The translations under genes and the position numbers were made by a program. Under the pieces are notes generated by a model. It did no database searches and was not told where the DNA came from. It saw nothing but the letters and a program-made list of their open reading frames with translations. Shown piece after piece: positions 25,835 to 34,575 of a DNA stretch of 64,000 nucleotides (positions are counted from its first letter, which is position 1; every line of letters starts with the position of its first letter). Where the stretch lies: contig CAWEYR010000019.1 of assembly GCA_963813345.1 (NCBI GenBank), forward strand, positions 182,891 through 246,890, written 5' to 3'. The DNA comes from CAWDDA01 sp963813345 (GTDB lineage: Bacteria; Acidobacteriota; Blastocatellia; RBC074).

Positions 25835-26581
25835 ATGAACGTACGCATCCAATCGGCCTCCGAAATGAACGCACCAGGTAAAGCTCGCGCGGTGCGTGAA
25901 ATGTTTGCCGAGATCGCTCCAAGCTATGACCGTCTCAATCACCTTCTTTCAGCAAGTATTGACAAGCGATGGCGACGGCTTGCCGTGCGCAGTCTTGAGG
26001 ATGTCCTTGCGCCGGAAGATGCCATCGCGCTCGATCTCTGCTGCGGCACTGGCGATCTGACAATCGAGCTCGCGAACAAAGCGCGCGTTGTAGGCTGTGA
26101 TTTCTGCCACCCGATGCTCGCGATTGGCCGCCGAAAAATCATTTCTCACAATTCGACTCATTCTGCCACCCTCGCCGAAGCAGACGCATTGCAGCTTCCC
26201 TTTGGCGACGGCCGATTCAACGCAGTAACCGTTGCATTCGGTCTGCGCAATCTTGGTCACGTTCAAGGCGGACTCGCTGAGATGTTGCGTGTGCTCAAGC
26301 CTGGTGGCCGTGCAGCCGTGCTCGAGTTCTCCCAGCCGGTTGTTCCGCTGCTGCGCCAGGCGTTTGGTTTTTACTTTCACCGCATCCTTCCCAGTATCGG
26401 CGCGATGGTATCCGGATCGACGTCCGCGTACACCTATCTGCCAGACTCAGTTCGAGGGTTTCCAGATCAGGAGCATCTGGCGGCCATGATGCGCGAGACG
26501 GGATTTACCAACGTTCGCTACCAGAATCTGTCAGGTGGGATTGCCGCTCTCCATCTTGGTGAGCGCGCTCGTGCGGCATGA
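25835..26581 (+). CDS. menG: demethylmenaquinone methyltransferase
   Basis: UbiE/MenG-type SAM methyltransferase that methylates demethylmenaquinone in the last step of menaquinone synthesis. 248 residues; family signatures MFAEIAPSYDRLNHLLSASIDKRWRR near the N-terminus, the SAM loop ALDLCCGTGDLTIEL, DALQLPFGDGRFNAVTVAFGLRNLG and GAMVSGSTSAYTYLPDSV. It agrees with mqnA at 17031 in pointing to a menaquinone-respiring organism. An internal Met (eleven codons in) is an alternative start. It is followed 9 bp later by a small membrane protein, probably co-transcribed. Confidence 0.92.
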   Translation: MNVRIQSASEMNAPGKARAVREMFAEIAPSYDRLNHLLSASIDKRWRRLAVRSLEDVLAPEDAIALDLCCGTGDLTIELANKARVVGCDFCHPMLAIGRRKIISHNSTHSATLAEADALQLPFGDGRFNAVTVAFGLRNLGHVQGGLAEMLRVLKPGGRAAVLEFSQPVVPLLRQAFGFYFHRILPSIGAMVSGSTSAYTYLPDSVRGFPDQEHLAAMMRETGFTNVRYQNLSGGIAALHLGERARAA

Positions 26582-26590
26582 GGTCCAAAG

Positions 26591-27100
26591 ATGTTTGAGA
26601 CAGAAGAAGACGAACCGGTAGATCAGGAACGGCGTAAGAAAGCGTTGTTGTTGGTCGGTGCGCTAGGACTTCTTGTCGTTCTCCTCGTGGCCGTGCTTGT
26701 CCGGCTTGCATTCAAGCCGGGACACAAGTCGACTGGGCTCGAAAATGCGGTCCGTACCGGCTCGGCGGAGTTTGATGGTTACGTTCCGAAGTTGGCGTTT
26801 GATGAAAAGGAAATCATCGTTCATCCAAATCTCATCGGGATGGCTCAGTATGAAGTCCGCCTAAAGCTGACGAATCGAGGCGATCGAACGTTGAACGGCG
26901 TTGAAATGCTTGGCCGGATCATAACGCACGATGAAAAGGCTGTAGCTCAAAACATCAGCCTTCCGATACCACGGATCAGAAAGAGCCTCGCTCCAGGAGA
27001 AACCATGCGCATCAGTGTCAAGGTTGATGGCCCTGGAAACGTGAGCGAGAGTCAGGTGAAAGATGTTACTGCGGAATTGAAGGCGCTGAAGTTCGAATAA
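26591..27100 (+). CDS. single-pass membrane protein, FxLYD-like domain
   Basis: 169 residues. A charged cytoplasmic start (ETEEDEPVDQERRKK) and one transmembrane helix (ALLLVGALGLLVVLLVAVLV, ~19-38) precede an extracytoplasmic immunoglobulin-like domain: AQYEVRLKLTNRGDRTLNGVEMLGRI and SLAPGETMRISVKVDGP resemble domains that modulate surface protein contacts. No catalytic residues seen. The start is 9 bp after the menG stop, implying one transcript. The stop is immediately followed by a long palindrome. Function unknown. Confidence 0.7.
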   Translation: MFETEEDEPVDQERRKKALLLVGALGLLVVLLVAVLVRLAFKPGHKSTGLENAVRTGSAEFDGYVPKLAFDEKEIIVHPNLIGMAQYEVRLKLTNRGDRTLNGVEMLGRIITHDEKAVAQNISLPIPRIRKSLAPGETMRISVKVDGPGNVSESQVKDVTAELKALKFE

Positions 27101-27206
27101 CCACGGAACACACGGAAGAAAGACACGGAGAAAAAACACGGAAGAACTCTAGATGATTGAGGTTCTTCCGTGTTTTTTCGTGTCTTTCTTCTGTGTGTTC
27201 CGTGGT
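27101..27206. terminator. bidirectional palindrome between convergent genes
   Basis: Arms 27101-27146 and 27161-27206 (CCACGGAACACACGGAAGAAAGACACGG... and complement) with a 14-bp loop. It includes an A6 / T6 tract within the stem, so either direction can give a stem followed by T-rich sequence. It starts directly after the TAA of the upstream gene and ends 4 bp before the stop of the penicillin-binding protein; a two-way terminator is the simplest reading. Confidence 0.75.
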
Positions 27207-27210
27207 TTTC

Positions 27211-28473
27211 TTACTCGTTCCTCGGATACTGAACTTCGATCGAAGCAGCAGCCGGTGTCACCTGCTGCTCTCTGAGGAATGATGCTGAAATCGCGCGATA
27301 GACGCGCCCGGCGATTTCAGCCGCACGCTTACCTGCTTCAGTTGATCCTGTAGTCACAACCGTCACAATCAACTTCGGATTGTCAACGCTCGAGAACGAC
27401 GTAAAGAGCCCGAGTTTGTCTCTCGAGCCGGTGCACGTTCCCGTCTTGCCTGCAACCTGACCGACAGGATCGTAAGCCGCCTTTGCAGTTCCGAAATTCA
27501 CTGCGCCGCTCATACCCGCGAGCATACGCAAGCGGTCCTCCGGCGACATCTCGATCTTCCTTCTCAGGACCGGCTGAAAATTCATTGCATCTTCGCGAGA
27601 CGTCGGAACGCGAGGGACATAGAGATTGCCACCGTTGGCAATAGCGGCAGTAAATGCGGCCAGCTGGATTGCAGTCACGCCAAAGCCATCGCCGTGGCTC
27701 GACATGTGACCTGTCTCCTGCTCTCCCGGATCAGGCAGAAAGCCAGGATCCTCACCAGGAATGTTGACTCCTGTAGGCTCGCCGAATCCGTAATTGGTCG
27801 CATAGTGCATGACCTTTTCGTATCCAAGGCGCCGTCCCAGCACCTGAAAGACCGGATTGTTGGACTTCGCAAGCGCATCAGTCAGGTTCATTCCATAGTG
27901 GCGTCCGAACGGAACCTCCTGATTGGGATCAAAGACTGATTCGTGCAGCGCTCCCAGCCCGACGATCATCTTGACGGTCGAACACGGCTTGACTGGTGAA
28001 CCCAGACCCATGACCTGGTTGACGACGGTGTAGACGCGACCTGTAGTCGGATCCATTACGACCACTGTTCCGGAACGTCCCGCGAGCGCATTGACCGCGA
28101 TGCGACGAATTCCCTGGTCTTCACCCAGTGTCGAATCTCTGAGGATATTCGCGGCCGCGCTGTTGCGAAGCGCTGCATCGCGCGCGCGAATGACGCGCAG
28201 TCTCGCGAGATAGCGCCCACGTGCGCGGGAACGAGCGAGCGAGCGCCGGCTCATCTTGCTTGAGCGCGCCACGTTGCGCTTCGATGACTTGGACGAGCGG
28301 CTAGCTGTTGTTCGCCCAGTCGACTTGCGTGACTTACTCGATTTGGCGACTTTGGAAGACTTCGTAGATTTCTTAGTAGTCTTAGCGAAAGTGTCTTCCT
28401 GGAAAAAACCCAGAGCTGAAAGGAGCAACAGCAAAGCAATAAGGGCAGCGAACGAGCGTGCCAGTCTCTTCAT
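27211..28473 (-). CDS. penicillin-binding transpeptidase with basic N-terminal tail
   Basis: 420-residue peptidoglycan transpeptidase acting outside the inner membrane. Residues ~5-25 are a membrane anchor or signal (FAALIALLLLLSALGFF), then ~70 residues rich in Lys, Ser and Arg. The transpeptidase fold has the nucleophile in CSTVKM (~165), the SNN motif in AKSNNPVFQ and the KTGT triad in GKTGTCTGSRD. There is no class A glycosyltransferase domain, and the fold lies close to class D beta-lactamases and small PBPs. The start (28473) is the Met aligned with the hydrophobic segment; the longer frame is rejected. The basic tail could bind wall polymers. Confidence 0.87.
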   Translation of the reverse strand: MKRLARSFAALIALLLLLSALGFFQEDTFAKTTKKSTKSSKVAKSSKSRKSTGRTTASRSSKSSKRNVARSSKMSRRSLARSRARGRYLARLRVIRARDAALRNSAAANILRDSTLGEDQGIRRIAVNALAGRSGTVVVMDPTTGRVYTVVNQVMGLGSPVKPCSTVKMIVGLGALHESVFDPNQEVPFGRHYGMNLTDALAKSNNPVFQVLGRRLGYEKVMHYATNYGFGEPTGVNIPGEDPGFLPDPGEQETGHMSSHGDGFGVTAIQLAAFTAAIANGGNLYVPRVPTSREDAMNFQPVLRRKIEMSPEDRLRMLAGMSGAVNFGTAKAAYDPVGQVAGKTGTCTGSRDKLGLFTSFSSVDNPKLIVTVVTTGSTEAGKRAAEIAGRVYRAISASFLREQQVTPAAASIEVQYPRNE

Positions 28474-28932
28474 TATCAAAGTCCTCGTTTTAAAATCTGA
28501 TCCCCCAGGCAATCATGTCCGGCAGTACACGACCGTAGGCAGTCGAGAGCGCACATTGTTTTTACGAGTTGATCAGACCTCCATCCGGGTGTTTAACGAG
28601 CGGTTCCAGGTTTCGCTCACTGTGATGGAACACCCCGATGAAGCTCTCAGGCCGGAAAGCAAGGGGCAAACCGACCTCGAGCGGAAATTTCCGCCGTGCT
28701 ACTTCTAATTCAATCACTCAAGGCCAGGGGTTAGCACACTCGGGAAGTGTATCAAATCATTGAGGATGGTACAACCACGAAATAATTCGTATTCAAACCG
28801 CAAGAATTCCGCCTCGAAGTTCGAGTTCAAGCTTTCGCTTGTCGTTGAATTCGATTTTTTTCAGTGAATTTGCTATCCTAGGGCGATTCTCGATGAGCGG
28901 AATGTCTACGAATCTTGTTTGGGATAGACCGA
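28474..28932. other. divergent intergenic region, 459 bp
   Basis: Between the penicillin-binding protein (minus) and cdaA (plus). It holds a single arm of the dispersed repeat near 28818 (GAGTTCAAGCTTTCGCTTG) and AT-rich DNA at ~28740-28860 that may carry promoters for both genes. Open frames here are short and show no protein-like composition. I see no RNA gene. Confidence 0.5.
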
Positions 28933-29910
28933 ATGCGCGAGATCTGGTCACAGCTTCTCTGGGTATGGCAATGGCCTTACCTCAGAGACCTGATCGATAT
29001 CCTCCTTGTGGCCTTCCTCGTCTACGAGCTCCTGAGGCTGGTGCGTGGAACCCGCGCGGTTCAAATGGCGGTCGGTCTCGCGAGCGTCGCGATCCTCTAT
29101 CAACTCTCAGTCTGGCTTGAGCTTACAACTCTTCAGTGGGTACTTCGAAACGCCGTCCTCTACTTCGGCTTCGCAATCATTGTTCTCTTCCAGCACGAGA
29201 TTCGATCGGCACTGACGCACCTCGGTAACAATATCCGCATCCCATTCTTCAGATCATCGCGTAAAGCCAACGAGTACGGTCAGGAGTGGTACGACGAGGT
29301 CGTGCTCGCCTCGACTACTCTCGCGTCTGACAAGATTGGTGCCCTGATCGTTTTTGAGCGCGATGTAGGTCTCAAGAATTATATTGAAAGCGGAGTCCGG
29401 CTCGACGCGCGGCTAACCTATGATCTCCTCGTCACGGTATTCAATCCGAGCGCGCCGCTGCATGACGGCGCGGTCATCGTCAGCAATAATCTTGTAGCCG
29501 CTGCATCCTGCTTTCTTCCATTGACGCAGAACCCGCTGCTTTCAAGGGAACTCGGAACGCGCCATCGAGCAGCAATTGGCATCACCGAGGACAGTGACGC
29601 TTGCGCCGTCGTCGTTTCCGAGGAGACGGGTTCGATCTCGTTTTGCGTCAGCGGTCGCATCACCCGGCATCTGGATGGGCTGCGTCTCAGAGCCCTTCTC
29701 CAGAAGTCGATGGAGCCGTGGCGGACTGAAGACGAAGCTGCAAAGGCTGAGGAAGAAGAAGAGCGGCACAAGAAAGAGCTGGATGATATTGCCGCGCGCC
29801 GCCGTGAGACGACTTCTCGAGAGACGCGTGAGATACGCGAGATGCGTGACACACGTGACACGCGTGACACGTCGTCGCGCGAGAGCATCGAGGAGGCGGG
29901 CATCCTATGA
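28933..29910 (+). CDS. cdaA: diadenylate cyclase
   Basis: CdaA makes cyclic di-AMP from two ATP at the inner membrane. Three N-terminal helices (LIDILLVAFLVYELLRLVRG, AVGLASVAILYQLSV, AVLYFGFAIIVLFQ) lead into the DAC domain with the active-site motifs DGA (~178-180, LHDGAVIV) and RHR (~210-212, GTRHRAAIGI). About 325 residues; the ATG at 28933 fits the family start, and a TTG at 28915 would add six residues. After the domain comes a highly charged tail (KAEEEEERHKKEL) with RDT repeats (29840-29880). Its stop overlaps the cdaR start by 4 bp: the classical cdaA-cdaR-glmM order, as in Firmicutes. Confidence 0.93.
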   Translation: MREIWSQLLWVWQWPYLRDLIDILLVAFLVYELLRLVRGTRAVQMAVGLASVAILYQLSVWLELTTLQWVLRNAVLYFGFAIIVLFQHEIRSALTHLGNNIRIPFFRSSRKANEYGQEWYDEVVLASTTLASDKIGALIVFERDVGLKNYIESGVRLDARLTYDLLVTVFNPSAPLHDGAVIVSNNLVAAASCFLPLTQNPLLSRELGTRHRAAIGITEDSDACAVVVSEETGSISFCVSGRITRHLDGLRLRALLQKSMEPWRTEDEAAKAEEEEERHKKELDDIAARRRETTSRETREIREMRDTRDTRDTSSRESIEEAGIL

Positions 29911-30635
29911 CGTCACCGGTATCGTGGGTGAACGGCCTCTTTCAGAGCATTCGTCACACTCGAATCGAGAACATCAGCCTCAAGCTCCTCGCGGTCGGGG
30001 TCGCAACTCTTCTTTTCGCAGTTTCTCGTCAGCCAACCAGCGACGTTCGCCTCGAGCATGTTCCCCTGGAATTTCGTGGCGTGGCACCGGGCCTTGAGAT
30101 CACCGGGGAAGTCGATCAGACCGTCAGCGTCCGGCTGCGCGGACCGCGCGACGTCGTCAGAGGCCTGATGCCAAATCAGATTGCCGTCGTTGCCGACATC
30201 AGCGGCAAAGAGCCCGGCGACCGGATCATTCAGCTCAAGACTTCCGATGTCTCGAAACCCCCAAGCCTCGAAGTGCTGCGCGTAGATCCCGCGACCATCC
30301 GTCTGACCATCGAGCCGAGCGTGCGACGATCGGTGCCCGTGAAGCCGGAGCTTACAGGACGGGTTGCAAGTGGGTACGAGGTTTACCAGATCGATATTCA
30401 ACCGCCTCTGGTAGAAATCGAAGGACCGAAATCTCAGGTGAACGCGATCGATGCCGTGCGAACTGAAAGCATCGATCTTGATGGAAAGGTCTCAGACTTC
30501 ACCACGCGCGTTGGAGCGGATCACGCGAATCATTCAATACGCGTCATCACGCCCGGGTTCATCAAGCTCGAAATAAAAATTGCCGAGAAGGGCAAGGCTA
30601 CTGAAAGTGAAGGGAGTACAAAGCTCAAAACATGA
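29907..30635 (+). CDS. cdaR: YbbR-domain regulator of diadenylate cyclase
   Basis: CdaR is a membrane protein that binds and tunes CdaA. 242 residues with one N-terminal transmembrane helix (NISLKLLAVGVATLLFAVS) and YbbR domains outside the membrane (VPLEFRGVAPGLEITGEVDQTVSVRLRGP, VDPATIRLTIEP, PPLVEIEGPKSQVNAIDAV). Family members often have three or four YbbR repeats; here about two, which is short. It overlaps cdaA and glmM by 4 bp each, so translation of the three is coupled and the proteins probably form the known complex. Confidence 0.9.
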   Translation: MTSPVSWVNGLFQSIRHTRIENISLKLLAVGVATLLFAVSRQPTSDVRLEHVPLEFRGVAPGLEITGEVDQTVSVRLRGPRDVVRGLMPNQIAVVADISGKEPGDRIIQLKTSDVSKPPSLEVLRVDPATIRLTIEPSVRRSVPVKPELTGRVASGYEVYQIDIQPPLVEIEGPKSQVNAIDAVRTESIDLDGKVSDFTTRVGADHANHSIRVITPGFIKLEIKIAEKGKATESEGSTKLKT

Positions 30636-31982
30636 GCCGTTTGTTTGGTACTGACGGAATACGAGGTTTAGCGGGAAAGTACCCGCTCGATGATCAAACA
30701 GTTGCTCGAATTGGTTTTTCTCTGGCGCAACAACTCAAAGAGGCGAGTGGCACGGATGACCCGCCATCAATCATCATCGGGCGCGATACGCGCGAATCGG
30801 GTCCGGCCATCGAAGCTGCACTTGCCTCGGGCGCCGAGGCTGCCGGTGCTCGCATAGAATCTGCCGGAATAATCACGACACCAGGAGTCGCATTTCTAAC
30901 ACGCGACCGGCGGGCGAGTGCCGGCGTCGTGATTTCCGCTTCTCACAATCCCTACCAGGACAACGGCATCAAGATCTTCGCTCCATCCGGCCGCAAACTG
31001 AGCGATGAGACTGAACGTGTCATTGAAAGCGATCTCGTGCGCGATGATGACGCATTCCCGAAGTCTGTCGAGAGGACACGCCATCCAGACAATGCACTCA
31101 AAGAAGAATACCTTGCATTTCTTCGGGGCCAGGTTGCCGGTGATCTGGACCTTAAAGACGTACGCATGGTCATCGATTGTGCAGAAGGTGCAGCGTCGGA
31201 GCTCGCACCGCGTCTATTCGCTTCTCTCGGAGCTGACGTCGTTTCAATTCACGCATCTCCGGATGGACGAAATATCAATCTCAATTGCGGATCGCTGCAT
31301 CCGGAAGAGCTGCAACATCGAGTCGTTGCCGAAAAGGCACAACTGGGAATCGCATTCGACGGCGATGCCGACCGGATGTTGCTCGTAGATGAAAGCGGCC
31401 GTCTCATGGACGGCGACTACGTTCTGTTATATTCTCGCGTGTCATCTGAAAGATAAGAACAGCCTCGATCGCGATCGCGTCGTTGCAACCGTCATGAGCA
31501 ATATGGGTCTCGAGCTCGCTTTGCAGAAACGTGGCATCGAGCTCGCCCGAACGGCGGTCGGCGACAAGTATGTGCTCGAAGAGTTGGTGCGTGGTGGTGG
31601 ATCACTCGGTGGTGAGCAATCCGGCCATATCATTTTTCCGAAGATCAGCCTGGCCGGCGATGGAATGATTACAGCGCTCGAGATTCTTCGTGTAGTGCGC
31701 AGCTCCGGCCGCGCTGTGAGTGACCTCGCCTGCGGATTCACACGGTTGCCACAGGTACTCTTGAATGTGCATGTGGGCCGCAAACCTCCTCTCGAGACGG
31801 TCGAGCCCATTGCCCGCGCCATGCGGGAGGTCGAAGGCTCGCTCGAAGGCCGCGGCCGTCTTCTCGTACGATATTCGGGTACAGAGAACCTGGCACGGAT
31901 CATGATCGAAGGAGAGAGTGGAGAAGAGATCCAGAAGCACGCCACCTCTCTCGCGCAAATCGTCTCACGCGAACTTGTCTAG
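30632..31982 (+). CDS. glmM: phosphoglucosamine mutase, one frameshift
   Basis: Interconverts glucosamine-6-phosphate and glucosamine-1-phosphate for peptidoglycan and LPS precursors. The start SRLFGTDGIRGLAGKYPL, active serine in VVISASHNPYQDNGIKIF (~102), metal loop FDGDADRML and phosphate loop RYSGTENLARIMIEG are all intact. The frame breaks once near 31430: the first part ends GDYVLLYSRVS and the next resumes ILACHLKDKNSLDRDRVVATVMSN. Joined length of ~450 matches the family. As the enzyme is essential and no second copy is in view, the break is probably a sequence error. GlmM is known to inhibit CdaA in other bacteria, giving sense to the operon. Confidence 0.92.
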
Positions 31983-31984
31983 TA

Positions 31985-32081
31985 TGTCTGGGAGCGCCAG
32001 GTTGCAGCTTGGCGCGTGCACCACATTCAAGGCAAACGGCGACGTCCACGCGCTCAAGGCGGAGCCTGGCGCTCCCAGGTA
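31985..32081. repeat. inverted repeat, CTGGGAGCGCCAGG arms
   Basis: Outer arms CTGGGAGCGCCAGG / CCTGGCGCTCCCAG with a looser interior (AGCTTGGCGCGTG / CACGCGCTCAAGGC). It lies directly between the glmM stop (31982) and the start of the next gene (32090). It shares the GGGAGCGCC element with the palindromes at 6534 and 13548. Confidence 0.8.
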
Positions 32082-32089
32082 GAGGAACA

Positions 32090-34378
32090 ATGAGTGGATT
32101 GATAGCGGAACTGGCAGATCTATTGTCGATTCCTGACAAACCACTTGATTCAAGTGAAGTCGGCCCTGACCTCGTGAGTGCGGCTGCTTCTTACAGTGTC
32201 GCGCCCGTGGTAGAAGGTCTTATGTTCACTCTGGGCGCCGACGCTAAGCTCTCGATCAGCGCCTTCAATTCCGCCGATGACAAAGACAGTGACGGAGTCC
32301 TCGGCCGGTTGCTCCCGGTTGATACGGGATTTGGTGAGGTCAAGCTCCCGCCCTCGATTTTACAGACCACCGATCGCGCCTGGCTGAAATATCGTCTCGA
32401 GGCCCAACCAAGAGTCAGCGTCAGTGGAGCGATCGCTCCCGTTTCATTCAAGATCGATGGAAAACACAAGGCAGTATTCGCTGACTACCGTGTACACGCG
32501 AGGACCGATAACACGCGCGATGCGGTGGTTGCTGACATTGCTGACGTGCGGCTGGCGTCCAATCCAGATGATGTTCTCGGGCTCGCGGCCGAAGAGGCTC
32601 TTTCGTACCAGGTTCGCGGCGAATTGTCACTGAGTGTCACACTCAGCTGGGCCGATGTCGTGGTGGCGACGCTAAGCGATCTGACCCGGCTGCTTCGCAG
32701 CGGCAAAATGATCTCTCTATTGGTAGTGCCATCCGCCAGTGTTTCCTTTAACGTCGGCGTGGTCGACGACTTTCGCATCGTGTTCAGCAAGGGGAAAGGC
32801 GACCGGATAAAGATCGCCGTCAAAACCGCCGACTCGCGCGAATTCGGTGTGGCCGTCGCAGCCGGCGTAACGGTTCAGTTCGCAGATCCGGAAGCAGTTA
32901 GAAAGGCACTGAACGGCTTCTTTCTTGGGTTCCTCGGGATTTCAGTCGAAAAGATTGACGCAGTGCTGGCGAAGGGTTCGCTCGACGATTTGTCAGCGAT
33001 TGAAAAAAAGATCATCGAGACTCTCATCAAGAAGCTCGGACTTGAAGAGATGTTGAATGACCTTCGCGAGCTGCGCGAGCGATGGGAGGAATTCAAGAGT
33101 AATTCCATTGGCATTTTTGAGCGCGTCGCCCGAGCAAAGGTTCGGGCCGGATTCCGATATGAATACAACCGGATCAGGCGCGAGGATTCATTGCTTGTAG
33201 TCGAAGTCGAGCGACGGCTGTTCCGTCAATTCCATCGAGATCTGATGCTCGGCGAACTGCGCAATCTGCTGGCGTGGGCACAGCGACCGGAAAATGAAAG
33301 CGCAGTCGAAAAGTATCTCAATCAGAAGACGATCAAGAGCACCCACGCCTGGGGTCTTACGCTTGGCGTCGACGCGTGGAGCGTAAGCGGGAAGGACAGG
33401 AAAGCATTGACCTCGGTAGTGCAGACAAACCTGGCAGGCGACAGGAGAATCTCATACCTCGGAATGCGTGGATACGAGGGCAGGCTCATCAGTGACAGCG
33501 TAAACTGGAAGGTTGATCTCTCCGCGGACATGGAGAATTTCTCCTCCGATCCAACAGCCTGTGACTTCACCTATGGCCTGTTTTACAAATTCACATGGTC
33601 GGAGCGGAAACTGAAAGAGAGCGAGCTCAGAAAATACCTGGATACGGCGGTGATCTGGCGAATTCTTAGCCCTTCGAATGTCGAGGAAAAGATCCGCGAA
33701 CTAAGTAAACATTTGGACCAGAAGGCCGAAGTCAGTCTCGAGTTCACTGTGCCGGATGAAACTCTTCGGGAATTGCTCTCACTGGTTTCTGCCGATCCAG
33801 GAGTCAATGAAGTTCGCGGTGCGCGCGCGCTGGCAAAGGCGATGCCTTACTCTGATATGTTCGAAACGCGGAGGAGTCCGATCCTGCGCGAGATGTGCTA
33901 TACGGATCTGTGGCTGGACTACTTCGCCAACGACCTCCTGGCGATCAACGACTATTCTTCCCGCGCCGCGCTCGTGATCGGGAAGAAGACACAGCTTCCT
34001 GATGAGTCCCAGCTGGCAACTTTTGAGAAGTTGCAATCGAAAATGAATCCACTGACGTTCGCCGGACAAATCCACTTACATGGCAATCCGATGACCGGCG
34101 ACTTCTCGGCAATTCATCGAAACTGGCAAAAGTTCATTGCAGGTCTGACCACACTCCATACGGCGATTTCTCCCACCAACTGCGGGAATCACGAGGTGTT
34201 TAAAGAGGTCTTTCAGAAACTCTCAGGTTTCAGCGACCAGTCACTCTACGTGCGTGCCGCGGGTGTCTATCTCCTCGATCTCGCAGCAGAAAATGGCGAC
34301 CTGTTGAAGCAGACAAAACGTGTCTGCTCGATCCGGTTCAAGGATGGCAGGACGGATATTTCAAGTATGTCAGTGTGA
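32090..34378 (+). CDS. large protein of unknown function
   Basis: 762 residues, intact, starting at ATG 32090 after AGAGGAAC; the longer frame runs into the palindrome and is rejected. No signal peptide or clear membrane helix. The N-terminal ~270 residues look beta-rich (SVSGAIAPVSFKIDGKHKAVFADYRVHA, SLSVTLSWADVVV), the middle is strongly helical and charged (KKIIETLIKKLGLEEMLNDLRELRERWEEF), and the C-terminal third alternates (FTYGLFYKFTWSERKLKESELRKYL). I recognise no family. Flanking genes (glmM before, convergent DinB after) give little context. Large intracellular scaffold or toxin-like proteins are possible but unsupported. Confidence 0.75.
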   Translation: MSGLIAELADLLSIPDKPLDSSEVGPDLVSAAASYSVAPVVEGLMFTLGADAKLSISAFNSADDKDSDGVLGRLLPVDTGFGEVKLPPSILQTTDRAWLKYRLEAQPRVSVSGAIAPVSFKIDGKHKAVFADYRVHARTDNTRDAVVADIADVRLASNPDDVLGLAAEEALSYQVRGELSLSVTLSWADVVVATLSDLTRLLRSGKMISLLVVPSASVSFNVGVVDDFRIVFSKGKGDRIKIAVKTADSREFGVAVAAGVTVQFADPEAVRKALNGFFLGFLGISVEKIDAVLAKGSLDDLSAIEKKIIETLIKKLGLEEMLNDLRELRERWEEFKSNSIGIFERVARAKVRAGFRYEYNRIRREDSLLVVEVERRLFRQFHRDLMLGELRNLLAWAQRPENESAVEKYLNQKTIKSTHAWGLTLGVDAWSVSGKDRKALTSVVQTNLAGDRRISYLGMRGYEGRLISDSVNWKVDLSADMENFSSDPTACDFTYGLFYKFTWSERKLKESELRKYLDTAVIWRILSPSNVEEKIRELSKHLDQKAEVSLEFTVPDETLRELLSLVSADPGVNEVRGARALAKAMPYSDMFETRRSPILREMCYTDLWLDYFANDLLAINDYSSRAALVIGKKTQLPDESQLATFEKLQSKMNPLTFAGQIHLHGNPMTGDFSAIHRNWQKFIAGLTTLHTAISPTNCGNHEVFKEVFQKLSGFSDQSLYVRAAGVYLLDLAAENGDLLKQTKRVCSIRFKDGRTDISSMSV

Positions 34379-34575
34379 GGGGGAAGGGGTCGGGGGTCAG
34401 GGGTCAGGGGTCAGGGTAAGAGATTTGTCATTGAGCTTTTCAGCTTGCTGTAATCGAATGTACATTCAGAATGACAATCTCAAATGCAAATCTCAAATGA
34501 CAAATCTCCGACCTCAATCCCCGACCCCCGACCCCTTCCCCTAAGCCCCGACCCCTGACCCCTGATCCCTGACCC
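34378..34575. repeat. extended GGGGTCAGGGGTCAGG inverted repeat
   Basis: Left block (34378-34420) has tandem GGGTCAGG units, and the right block (34510-34575) their complement CCCCGACCCCTGACCCC, separated by ~90 bp containing a TCTCAAATGACAAATC-type inner repeat. It lies between two convergent genes; the right block encodes the tail ESGVRDQGSGVGA of the DinB protein. Confidence 0.85.

Noticed and set aside
28256..28708. Plus-strand 150-residue frame before cdaA
   Set aside because: Antisense to the basic tail of the penicillin-binding protein and running into intergenic DNA; no start signal or family match.
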